A DNA stretch of 19,909 bases. It comes from WHSW01 sp036794585 (GTDB lineage: Bacteria > Actinomycetota > Thermoleophilia > Solirubrobacterales > 70-9). The notes under the pieces were generated by a model. The model had not been told where the DNA came from. It saw only the letters and a list, made by a program, of their open reading frames with translations, and did no database searches. The translations under genes were made by a program, and so were the position numbers. The stretch covers positions 1 through 19,909 of the forward strand of contig DAIRGH010000051.1 of NCBI GenBank assembly GCA_036794585.1, written 5' to 3'. Positions 14,201 through 19,909 of the stretch are shown here, piece after piece. Within the stretch, counting starts at the first letter, position 1; each line of letters opens with the position of its first letter.

Positions 14201-15624
14201 AGGAGCTGCGCCAGCCGTCGTTCCTCTGGCACATCCCGCTGCTGCGCGGCATGAGGGCGCTGATCGACGGGCGCTTTGCCGACTGTGAGGCGCTCGCGGC
14301 GGAAGCGCTCGCCGGCGGAGAACGGGCCCAGGAGCCGGTGGCGACGATGTTCTACGCGACGCAGATCGTGCAGCTGCGCCGGCTGCGGCGCAACCCGGAC
14401 GATCTGGCCCTGACCGAGCAGGCACTCGTCCAGCTCGGCCAGCTCGCCGAGCAGTATCCGGCGATCCCGGCATGGCGCTGCTCGCTCGCCGCGGCTCACG
14501 CCGAGCTGCAGAACACAGGTGAGGCCCGGGCCGTGTTCGAGCAGCTCGCGGCGGAGGACTTCGTAGACCTGCCGTACGACACGCAGTGGGTGATCTCGCT
14601 CAGCCTGCTCGCCGAGACGGCCACGTTCCTCGGCGACGTGCCGCGGTCGGAGCAGCTGTACGAGCTGCTCAGCCCGTACGACGGGATGACGATCGTCGCC
14701 GGGCGAGCCGCCGCCTGTTACGGGCCGGTGGCGCGGGTGCTCGGCATCCTCGCGGCCACCGCCGGCCGCCACGAGGAGGCCAACCGCCACCTCTCCGAGG
14801 GCCTCGCGCTGAGCGAGCGGATGGGTGACCGGCCGATGAAGGCGCGTGCTCAGTTCGAGCTCGGCCGGTTGCTACTCGAGCGCGGTGACAGAGAGCGCGG
14901 GCTCGAGCTGCTCGGCACCGCGCTCGAGGGAGCGCAGGAGATCGGCATGGTCGGGCTCACCGAGGAGGCGCTGGCGGCGCGCCTGGAGGCGCAGGGACTG
15001 AGCGGCCTCGACACGACAACGTCGATCGACTTCATGATCGAGGCCGTCGCCTCCGAACGCCCCGACATCGCCGCCCACGCGGCGCCCGACGGCAAGGTGA
15101 CGATCCTGTTCTCAGACATCGAGAACTCGACGCTGATGACCGAGCGGCTGGGCGACCAGCGCTGGCTCGAGGTCCTGCGTGCCCACAACGCTCTGTTTCG
15201 CCGACTCGTCTCGGCGCACGGCGGCTCCGAGGTCAAGAACCAGGGTGACGGGTTCATGCTCGTCTTCCCCGACTCGCGCAGGGCGGTCGAGTGCGCGATC
15301 GCGATCCAGCGCGAGCTGGCCGACCACGACCTGGTCCAGGGCGAGCGGCTGCGGGTGCGGATGGGGATGCACGCGGGCGAGGCGATCCGCGAGGAGGGCG
15401 ACTTCTTCGGCCGCAGCGTGATCCTCGCCGCCCGCATCGCCGCGCAGGCGAGCGGCGGCGAGATCCTCGTCTCCGAGGACCTCAAGCGCCGCGCGGAGGC
15501 AAACGGCGACCGCGACAACGCGGGCGGCCCCGGCTTCGACGCCGGGCGCGAGATCGAGCTCAAGGGCCTCGCCGGCACCCACCGCGTCTACCGTGCCGAC
15601 TGGGAGCAGGCCGTGCCTGCATAA
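11287..15624 (+). CDS. Zinc-ribbon / Ser-Thr kinase-like / AAA ATPase-TPR / class III adenylyl cyclase fusion
   Basis: This 1445-residue cytoplasmic signalling protein has no membrane helix. Residues 1-21 are a zinc ribbon (C3, C6, C17, C20). Residues 45-310 are a protein-kinase fold with HRDLKPAN (D173), DFGLA (D191) and VGTVAYLPPEQ, but the VAIK lysine is Ala (A77) and the Gly loop reads GRSGRKRVYK, with K59 at the third-Gly position. Residues 332-800 are a predicted ATPase with Walker A GDPGIGKT (362-369) and Walker B LVLDDLHWAD (D481, D482). A long helical TPR-like region runs from about 800 to 1260. From 1269 there is a class III cyclase: metal Asp1277 (FSDIENST) and Asp1321 (QGDGF), base-selecting Lys1317 and Asp1372 (adenine type), Arg1383, but Ile1379 in place of the usual transition-state Asn. 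The protein probably couples phosphorylation or ATP-driven sensing to cAMP production; the input is unknown. The start is the ATG at the zinc ribbon. Confidence 0.92.
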   Translation: MRCPSCGNVNRPEARFCDSCGSALEAASPEQQRPEQVAPDRETVGRYVIDEFLGRSGRKRVYKARDPEAGDREVAVAVFETEGIEETVLARARRETQAMGKLGEHAHIVRVLDSGEEDRTPYIVSEYAGGGDLASTLEECDGRRLEIERAIQIAIDVCRALEHAHSRGIIHRDLKPANVWLDEDGSARLGDFGLATTDRRSRAAIEGMLVGTVAYLPPEQALGRSADPRSDLYSLGAMLYELLTGEPPFPGEDAVAIIGQHLTAQPVAPSRHRAEIPHALDRVVLDLLAKTPDERPAGAASARRALEAAAEAGDEPEIEEAENPLEALAGGVFVGRDRELDQMRAALEDALGGEGRLLLVSGDPGIGKTRTVEQLGTYAGVRGARVLWGRCHETDGAPPYWPWSEAIRGYVREADPVGLRWQLGSRAADVAQIVPELRDRLGDLGEPPPMDSEQARFRIFDSLAGFLAGASQSRPLMLVLDDLHWADEPSLLLLRFVARRLAGTGLLIVGSYRDVELGRHHSLAGTLTDLAGVDGTRRVALGGLDEQGIASYIELTAGVERPPPDLTGAIREQTGGNPFFIGEVVRLMAAEGRLGPDQARVEVAIPQGVREVVGRRLDRLSDAANEILRMAAIQGRSFRLSVLDEVCERSPEEIAAALREAIDARLIAESGEEPGSYAFAHAIVRETLHAEIPSARRASVHLEIGEAIERTCTEADDHLGELAHHFLEAGAAGGTERAVDYATRAARQASAGLAYEEAASLYAKALEALDLAGAGDSERRLELLLALGAAQTRAARGPEARVSLERASNLARELGRPEELARAALAICLLSEAGRLDEPLIALLEEALEAVGEEDSPLRSQLLSGLAQELYWVDAAGRSDELGLEALEMARRVGDPQSEALALIRRQFTGGVGHEETQRRLRESRELHDLAKRLGNLELEVRAHVYRLRDRLELGDIRGVDAELAAYERLAQELRQPSFLWHIPLLRGMRALIDGRFADCEALAAEALAGGERAQEPVATMFYATQIVQLRRLRRNPDDLALTEQALVQLGQLAEQYPAIPAWRCSLAAAHAELQNTGEARAVFEQLAAEDFVDLPYDTQWVISLSLLAETATFLGDVPRSEQLYELLSPYDGMTIVAGRAAACYGPVARVLGILAATAGRHEEANRHLSEGLALSERMGDRPMKARAQFELGRLLLERGDRERGLELLGTALEGAQEIGMVGLTEEALAARLEAQGLSGLDTTTSIDFMIEAVASERPDIAAHAAPDGKVTILFSDIENSTLMTERLGDQRWLEVLRAHNALFRRLVSAHGGSEVKNQGDGFMLVFPDSRRAVECAIAIQRELADHDLVQGERLRVRMGMHAGEAIREEGDFFGRSVILAARIAAQASGGEILVSEDLKRRAEANGDRDNAGGPGFDAGREIELKGLAGTHRVYRADWEQAVPA

Positions 15625-15637
15625 ATCGGCGCGCCCG

Positions 15638-15657
15638 ACCCTCAGCCGGGTTAGGGT
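15638..15657 (+). promoter_or_regulatory. -10 box TAGGGT inside an inverted repeat, S8 peptidase promoter
   Basis: TAGGGT (15652-15657) stands ten bases before the S8 peptidase ATG. Its AGGGT half pairs with ACCCT at 15638-15642 across ten bases, so the -10 lies inside a short inverted repeat that could be an operator or a hairpin ending the upstream cyclase gene. The intergenic gap is only 43 bases. The stem of five pairs is weak evidence. Confidence 0.4.
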
Positions 15658-15667
15658 GGACCTACTC

Positions 15668-18600
15668 ATGGCTGCAGGAGGGCGTTGGAGGCGGCGGTTG
15701 CTGTGGGGGTTCGTCGCCATGCTCTGTCTCTCACTGCCGGCGGTGGCGTTCGCGGCGTTCCCCGGCACGGACCCCGCCGAGAGCCCGCGGGCAAACACGC
15801 CCAATGACACGAACTTCGACCGTTGCGAGGGCGACGACCCCGAGCCGCCGACCGAGCCGACGGACGACGATCCGTGCAGCACGTACTTCGAGGAGGACTT
15901 CCGCCTCTTCGGGTTCAACCCCGACACGGCATTCATGGCCCCGGGCGTGCGGACGATGTACGCGGACTGCGCCCAACTGGACCAGCAGGGAAAGGACGCC
16001 AACGTCGCTGCCGGCGACCCGCAGTGCGCCCAGCTCGCCGGGATTCGCGCCGACACGGCCTGGAAGTACTCCACCGGGGACCCCGAGACGGTGATCGCCA
16101 TTCTCGACACGGGGATCCGCTGGCAGGAACGTGAGCTGGTCGACAAGGTCCACCTCAACGACGCCGAGCTCCCGGTCCCGCAGCTCGCGAACGGCTCCAA
16201 CTGCGGCGCCGACGACTGCAATTCCGACGGCGCCTTCAACGTCCGTGACTTCGTCAACGACCCGCGCGTCTCGATCGGCGGCGGCGACAGCGAGTCCGAC
16301 GACATCCTCGACGCATCCGACCTGATCGCCCGTTTCTCCGACAGCTCCGACGCCGACTCCAACGGCTACGTCGACGACATCGCCGGCTGGGACTTTTTCG
16401 ACGACGACAACGACCCGTTCGACGCGTCGAGCTGCTGCAGCGCTGACGGGCACGGCAGCGATCGCGCCCAGGAAGCCGCCGGAGCGACGAACAACGAGGC
16501 CGGCAGCCCCGGCATCTGTCCCCAGTGCCAGGTGATGCCGCTGCGCGTCTGGGACACATTCGTCGTCCCCGGCGACAACTTCGCGATGGGCACCGTCTAC
16601 GCGACCGAGAACGGCGCCGCGGTGGTCGAGGGCGCGGTCGGTGGGCTCACCAACACCGCCTTCGGCCGCAGCGCCTTCACCTACGCCGACGAGCACGGCG
16701 TCGCGCTGACGCTCGTCTCGAGCGACATCAACTCGGCCAACCACAACTACCCGACCAACTACAACGAGGCGATCTATGTCGGCGGTTCGCTCCCCGACAC
16801 GGCACCCAACGACACCTGCACCGGGCCGGGGGGCCTGCCCGGCATCGGCGACTTCCCCGATCCCCCCGAGGACTTCACCGACGGCTGCAACGAGCTGCTC
16901 GGCATCCTCGCGGGCTCGCCATTCCCGGTGGTTCCCACCCTGCAGCCGATCACGACGAGCTTCTTCCGCAACGCCAACCTGACGCAATACGGCGGCAAGG
17001 CCGACATCGTCCTCGTCGGCTCGACCGGCTCACAGAACACCAGTCAGGCCTCAGGGGCCGCGGGGCTGCTTGCGTCCTACGGGCGCGAGGAGCTGGCAGC
17101 GCCGCTCTCGGGCAACGAGATCCGACAGCTGCTGACGATGACGGCGGAGGACGTGCTGGCGCTCAACACCGGCACGATCGGAGCCGCCGACAAGGCCAGC
17201 GTCGGCTGGGACACTCACTTCGGCTACGGGCGCGTCAATCTCGCAGGGGCGATGGCGAGGATCGAAACCGACCGGATCCCGCCTGAGGCCCAGATCAACA
17301 CCCCCGACTGGTTCGCTCCGGTCGACGTAGATCGCCTCCCAGCCTCCGGGCTGGAGGTGACCGGCCACGTCGCCGCACCGCACTTTCCGGGCGCCGGCGA
17401 CGGGATCGAGGCCTGGGAGCTCGAGTACGCCTGCGGTCAGGACGCGCTCGACGCGACCGACCCGCTGCAGCCCACTCGCGACGCGTTCGACAAGCACCCA
17501 CCGCTGGCCACGGGCACGGCGCCGGTCGACGGCCCGCTGGGGACGATCCCCAAGGCGCTGCTCGTCGACCTCGGCGCCACCTGCGACGGCTCGGTCGCCA
17601 ACGACCCGGGCCGGCCCGCGGGCAGTAACGCGGAGGCGTGGCCGGCCAATCCGTACCCGTCGCCCGACCCCGAGCGCCATGCCGTCCAGCTGCGGCTCAC
17701 GGTCCATGAGCAGGGCGACGCGGCCAACATCGGCCGCTACCGGAAGACGATCTTCCCGTACGCCGACGATGGCAACCTTGCCGGCTGGCCGCGTCCGCTG
17801 GGCTCGGGCAGCGACGCGGTAAAGCTCGTCAGCGGCTCCGGCGGCGAGGTCTCGCCGCGGCTCTACGACGTCGACGGCGACAACGAGCTCGACGTGATCC
17901 AGGCGACTTCGAGCGGCGAGATCGCCGCGTTGCACGCGGACGGAACCCCGGTGGCGAGCTTCAACGGCGGCCAGCCGGTGAGCACCGACCGCTATCTGCT
18001 CGAGCAGAACCACCCGGTGCCGGGCGCGGTGGTGACTCCGCACGAATCGCCGCGGGTGCCTGCGATCGGCGACGTCGACGGCGACCGCGAAGCGGAGATC
18101 GTCGTGACGGCGGGTGAGCACGTCTACGTCTGGGCGCTCGACGGCACGCGGGAGTTGAAGGTGCGCCTGGACCCGGCCCTCTCGGAGCCGTGCAAGCCCG
18201 GAAACTCGAAGCCGTGCTTCGGCGCCGGCCAGCGCGCGATCACCTCGGAGAACCACATCAAGCGCGGGTTCTTCGGCTCACCCGCACTCGCCGATCTAGA
18301 CGGCGACGGTGAGCTCGAGATCGTCGCCACCGCGCTGGACCAGCACGTGTACGCATTCGACGGTCAGAGCGGCGCCGACATCCCGGGATTCCCGGTAAAG
18401 CTCGAAAGCGACGGCGCCGCGGGGGCCGAGATCGTCACCTCGCCGGCCATCGCCAACCTCGACGGCGACTCCGACAACGGCCCCGAGATCATCGCCGCGA
18501 GCAACGAGGTGATCCCCGGCGACCCGGCGTTTCCGACCTCGCTGTTCGAGCTGACCAGCGCCTTCCTGGGCTCGGCCACCGGGTCGAACCCGGTGTACGC

Positions 18601-19909
18601 CGTCCACGCCAACGGCGGCATCGTCGACGGCTGGCCGGTCACCGTGGGGGTCGCGGCCGGCGACCTGCTGCCGCTGGTCCTTCCGGGCCACGACTCGGCG
18701 GTCCTCGACGCCGACGGCGACGGTGACGACGAGGTCTCGGTCTCGGCGGCGACCTCGGTGATGCCGGGTGGAGCCCGGCTCGTCGACGGCGACGGGACGA
18801 GCATCCAGGACTACGAGAACGGCGCGCCGAACACCCTCGACCAGGGGCCGATTCTCAACCTCGCCGACTACCAGTCGGTCGGCGACCTGCTGGGAGCTGG
18901 GCTCCCGGCTGTGTTCAAGGGCGGCCTGACGCTCAACGGCGCGGCCAACCTCCTGGCGGTGAACCAGAACCTGCCCTTCAGCCACGTCGAGCAGGCGTGG
19001 GAGCCGCAGTCCGGGACGGCGCTGGCCGGCTTCCCACGCGCGACAGACGACTTCCAGCTGCTCTCCCAGGCCTCGATCGCGCGGGTCGCCGGCACCGGCC
19101 CCGGGCGCCAGGTGCTGGTCGGCACCGGGCTCTACAACCTGCATGCCTATGGAACCGGAGGCCAGGACGCCGCCGGTTGGCCCAAGTTCACGGGCGGCTG
19201 GATCCAGTCGACCCCGGCGATCGGCGATGCCGACGGCGACGGCAACCTGGACGTGACCGCGCTGACCAGGGAGGGCTGGTCCTTTCTCTGGGACACAGAC
19301 GTCGATGCCTGCGACGGCTCGAACGAGGAGTGGTGGACCTATCACCACGACGAGCACTCAACCGCCAACTACGGCAGCGACGGGCGGCCCCCCGGGACAG
19401 TCGGCGACCTGACCGCGGTCGCCGGCGCCGCCGGCGCGGCTGATCTGAGCTGGACCGCGCCCGGCGACGACTGGCTCTGCGGCGAGGCCGATCACTACGA
19501 GGTCGTCGTCGGCTCCGAGCCGATCTCCTCGCCCGGCGACGGCAGCGTGGTCGCAGATGCGGACGCCGGCGGTCCCGCGGGCACCGCCGAGGCCGTCTCG
19601 CTGACTTCCGCACAGATCGCCGGCAAGACCCATGCCGCGGTGCTCTATCGCGACGAGGCCGGCAACTGGGGCCTCGTGAAGAGCATCGCGCTGCCCACCT
19701 CCGGCGGCGGCGGCGGAGGCGGCGGCTCGGGCGGTGGCGGAAGCGGCGGCGGCGGACCCTACGAGGACTGCGCCAACGCGATCACCGGCACCGCCGACAA
19801 GGACAGCTTGAAGGGCACCGGCGCCGACGACCGAATCCGCGGCCGCGGCGGCGGCGACCGGATCAAGGGCCGCGGCGGCGACGACTGCCTCTCGGGCCAG
19901 CGCGGCGAG
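15668..19909 (+). CDS. Secreted S8 (subtilisin-like) peptidase with FG-GAP, Fn3 and RTX-like repeats (3' end outside window)
   Basis: The frame is open from ATG 15668 to the right edge (1414 codons). A signal peptide (1-29, ending AVAFA) and a Cys-containing propeptide-like region precede an S8 domain at about 140-545. Its catalytic residues are Asp147 (AILDTGI), His262 (DGHGSDRA) and Ser459 (QNTSQASGAAG), with an NSANHNYP segment that probably holds the oxyanion Asn (N355 or N358). The HGTH-VAG motif is degenerate, with Asp-Arg after GHGS. Six FG-GAP-like calcium-binding repeats follow, for example DVDGDNELDV, DVDGDREAEIV, DLDGDGELEIV and DADGDGNLDV (about 733-1200). Then come an Fn3-like domain (about 1245-1345), a Gly/Ser linker and RTX/hemolysin-type repeats (DDRIRGRGGGDRI) at the edge. 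It is probably an exported, calcium-dependent protease that adheres to surfaces or polymers. The C-terminus is missing. Confidence 0.93.
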   Translation, partial: MAAGGRWRRRLLWGFVAMLCLSLPAVAFAAFPGTDPAESPRANTPNDTNFDRCEGDDPEPPTEPTDDDPCSTYFEEDFRLFGFNPDTAFMAPGVRTMYADCAQLDQQGKDANVAAGDPQCAQLAGIRADTAWKYSTGDPETVIAILDTGIRWQERELVDKVHLNDAELPVPQLANGSNCGADDCNSDGAFNVRDFVNDPRVSIGGGDSESDDILDASDLIARFSDSSDADSNGYVDDIAGWDFFDDDNDPFDASSCCSADGHGSDRAQEAAGATNNEAGSPGICPQCQVMPLRVWDTFVVPGDNFAMGTVYATENGAAVVEGAVGGLTNTAFGRSAFTYADEHGVALTLVSSDINSANHNYPTNYNEAIYVGGSLPDTAPNDTCTGPGGLPGIGDFPDPPEDFTDGCNELLGILAGSPFPVVPTLQPITTSFFRNANLTQYGGKADIVLVGSTGSQNTSQASGAAGLLASYGREELAAPLSGNEIRQLLTMTAEDVLALNTGTIGAADKASVGWDTHFGYGRVNLAGAMARIETDRIPPEAQINTPDWFAPVDVDRLPASGLEVTGHVAAPHFPGAGDGIEAWELEYACGQDALDATDPLQPTRDAFDKHPPLATGTAPVDGPLGTIPKALLVDLGATCDGSVANDPGRPAGSNAEAWPANPYPSPDPERHAVQLRLTVHEQGDAANIGRYRKTIFPYADDGNLAGWPRPLGSGSDAVKLVSGSGGEVSPRLYDVDGDNELDVIQATSSGEIAALHADGTPVASFNGGQPVSTDRYLLEQNHPVPGAVVTPHESPRVPAIGDVDGDREAEIVVTAGEHVYVWALDGTRELKVRLDPALSEPCKPGNSKPCFGAGQRAITSENHIKRGFFGSPALADLDGDGELEIVATALDQHVYAFDGQSGADIPGFPVKLESDGAAGAEIVTSPAIANLDGDSDNGPEIIAASNEVIPGDPAFPTSLFELTSAFLGSATGSNPVYAVHANGGIVDGWPVTVGVAAGDLLPLVLPGHDSAVLDADGDGDDEVSVSAATSVMPGGARLVDGDGTSIQDYENGAPNTLDQGPILNLADYQSVGDLLGAGLPAVFKGGLTLNGAANLLAVNQNLPFSHVEQAWEPQSGTALAGFPRATDDFQLLSQASIARVAGTGPGRQVLVGTGLYNLHAYGTGGQDAAGWPKFTGGWIQSTPAIGDADGDGNLDVTALTREGWSFLWDTDVDACDGSNEEWWTYHHDEHSTANYGSDGRPPGTVGDLTAVAGAAGAADLSWTAPGDDWLCGEADHYEVVVGSEPISSPGDGSVVADADAGGPAGTAEAVSLTSAQIAGKTHAAVLYRDEAGNWGLVKSIALPTSGGGGGGGGSGGGGSGGGGPYEDCANAITGTADKDSLKGTGADDRIRGRGGGDRIKGRGGDDCLSGQRGE
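19700..19758 (+). repeat. Gly/Ser linker-coding repeat
   Basis: GGC/GGT/GGA repeats encode a flexible Gly linker broken by single serines, joining the Fn3-like domain of the S8 peptidase to its RTX-like tail. It is low-complexity and in frame. Confidence 0.7.
19759..19909 (+). repeat. RTX/hemolysin-type Ca-binding repeats in the S8 peptidase tail
   Basis: The protein here reads ITGTADKDSLKGTGADDRIR, then GRGGGDRIKGRGGDDCLSG. These are GTG-DDRI / GGGGDRI-type nonapeptides with several Arg/Lys substitutions, typical of actinobacterial calcium-binding tails. The array runs off the window, so the repeat number is unknown. Confidence 0.75.

Noticed and set aside
10303..14790. Very long minus-strand open frame (1495 codons) across the small protein, cyclophilin and kinase genes
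   Set aside because: It mirrors the GC3-biased codons of the fusion kinase, where stops are rare in the antisense frame. Its translation is low-complexity Arg/Ala/Glu/Val with no family motif, while the plus-strand product has clear domains.
15112..19357. Chain of minus-strand open frames opposite the cyclase and S8 peptidase
   Set aside because: Antisense artefacts of GC-rich codons; the plus-strand frame is continuous for 1414 codons with S8 and FG-GAP motifs.
1..19909. tRNA, rRNA, riboswitch, IS element or attachment site
   Set aside because: I found no cloverleaf, rRNA-like block, transposase, or paired direct/inverted terminal repeats; intergenic gaps are too short for riboswitches, except the desaturase leader of roughly 45 bases, which shows no recognisable aptamer.

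Overview
The window is about 19.9 kb of very GC-rich bacterial chromosome. Codon third positions are almost always G or C, genes are tightly packed on both strands, and there is no phage, IS or CRISPR material. The gene content fits an actinobacterium, most likely class Thermoleophilia (Solirubrobacterales-like): a DUF2207 membrane protein behind LemA, an F420-type nitroreductase, a kinase/ATPase/cyclase fusion, and a large secreted S8 peptidase with FG-GAP repeats. The taxonomic placement is inference from gene families and base composition only.

Layout. The left end (3-2125) holds the 3' end of a lemA-family gene whose stop overlaps the start of a DUF2207 membrane protein. Then come a 5'-3' exonuclease (minus), a membrane fatty acid desaturase (plus), a secreted alpha/beta hydrolase with a TAP-like C-terminus (minus), a VOC/glyoxalase protein (plus), a D-2-hydroxyacid dehydrogenase (minus) and rlmN (plus). 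A small unrecognised helical protein follows (plus), then a two-gene minus-strand unit of an F420-type nitroreductase and a small acidic protein. Next are a neutral zinc metallopeptidase with an apparent one-base frameshift near its start (plus), another unrecognised small protein (plus), a cyclophilin (minus), a 1445-residue zinc-ribbon/kinase/AAA/cyclase fusion (plus) and a secreted S8 peptidase that runs off the right edge (plus).

The genes do not form one pathway. Most are single-gene units arranged as convergent or divergent neighbours with almost no intergenic DNA. Four convergent pairs have their stops 12 bases or less apart, and one shares the four bases CTAG for both stops.

The clearest window-wide signal is in the promoters. 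A TANNNT box, often TAGGNT-like, lies 6-10 bases upstream of nine start codons that have no Shine-Dalgarno, which points to widespread leaderless or nearly leaderless mRNAs. I used this to revise several starts. The strongest protein-level observations are the fusion kinase, which lacks the usual strand-3 lysine but has a lysine where WNK kinases carry their catalytic one, and the metallopeptidase frameshift, which the promoter position and family N-terminus both support. No entirely new multi-gene system is evident.
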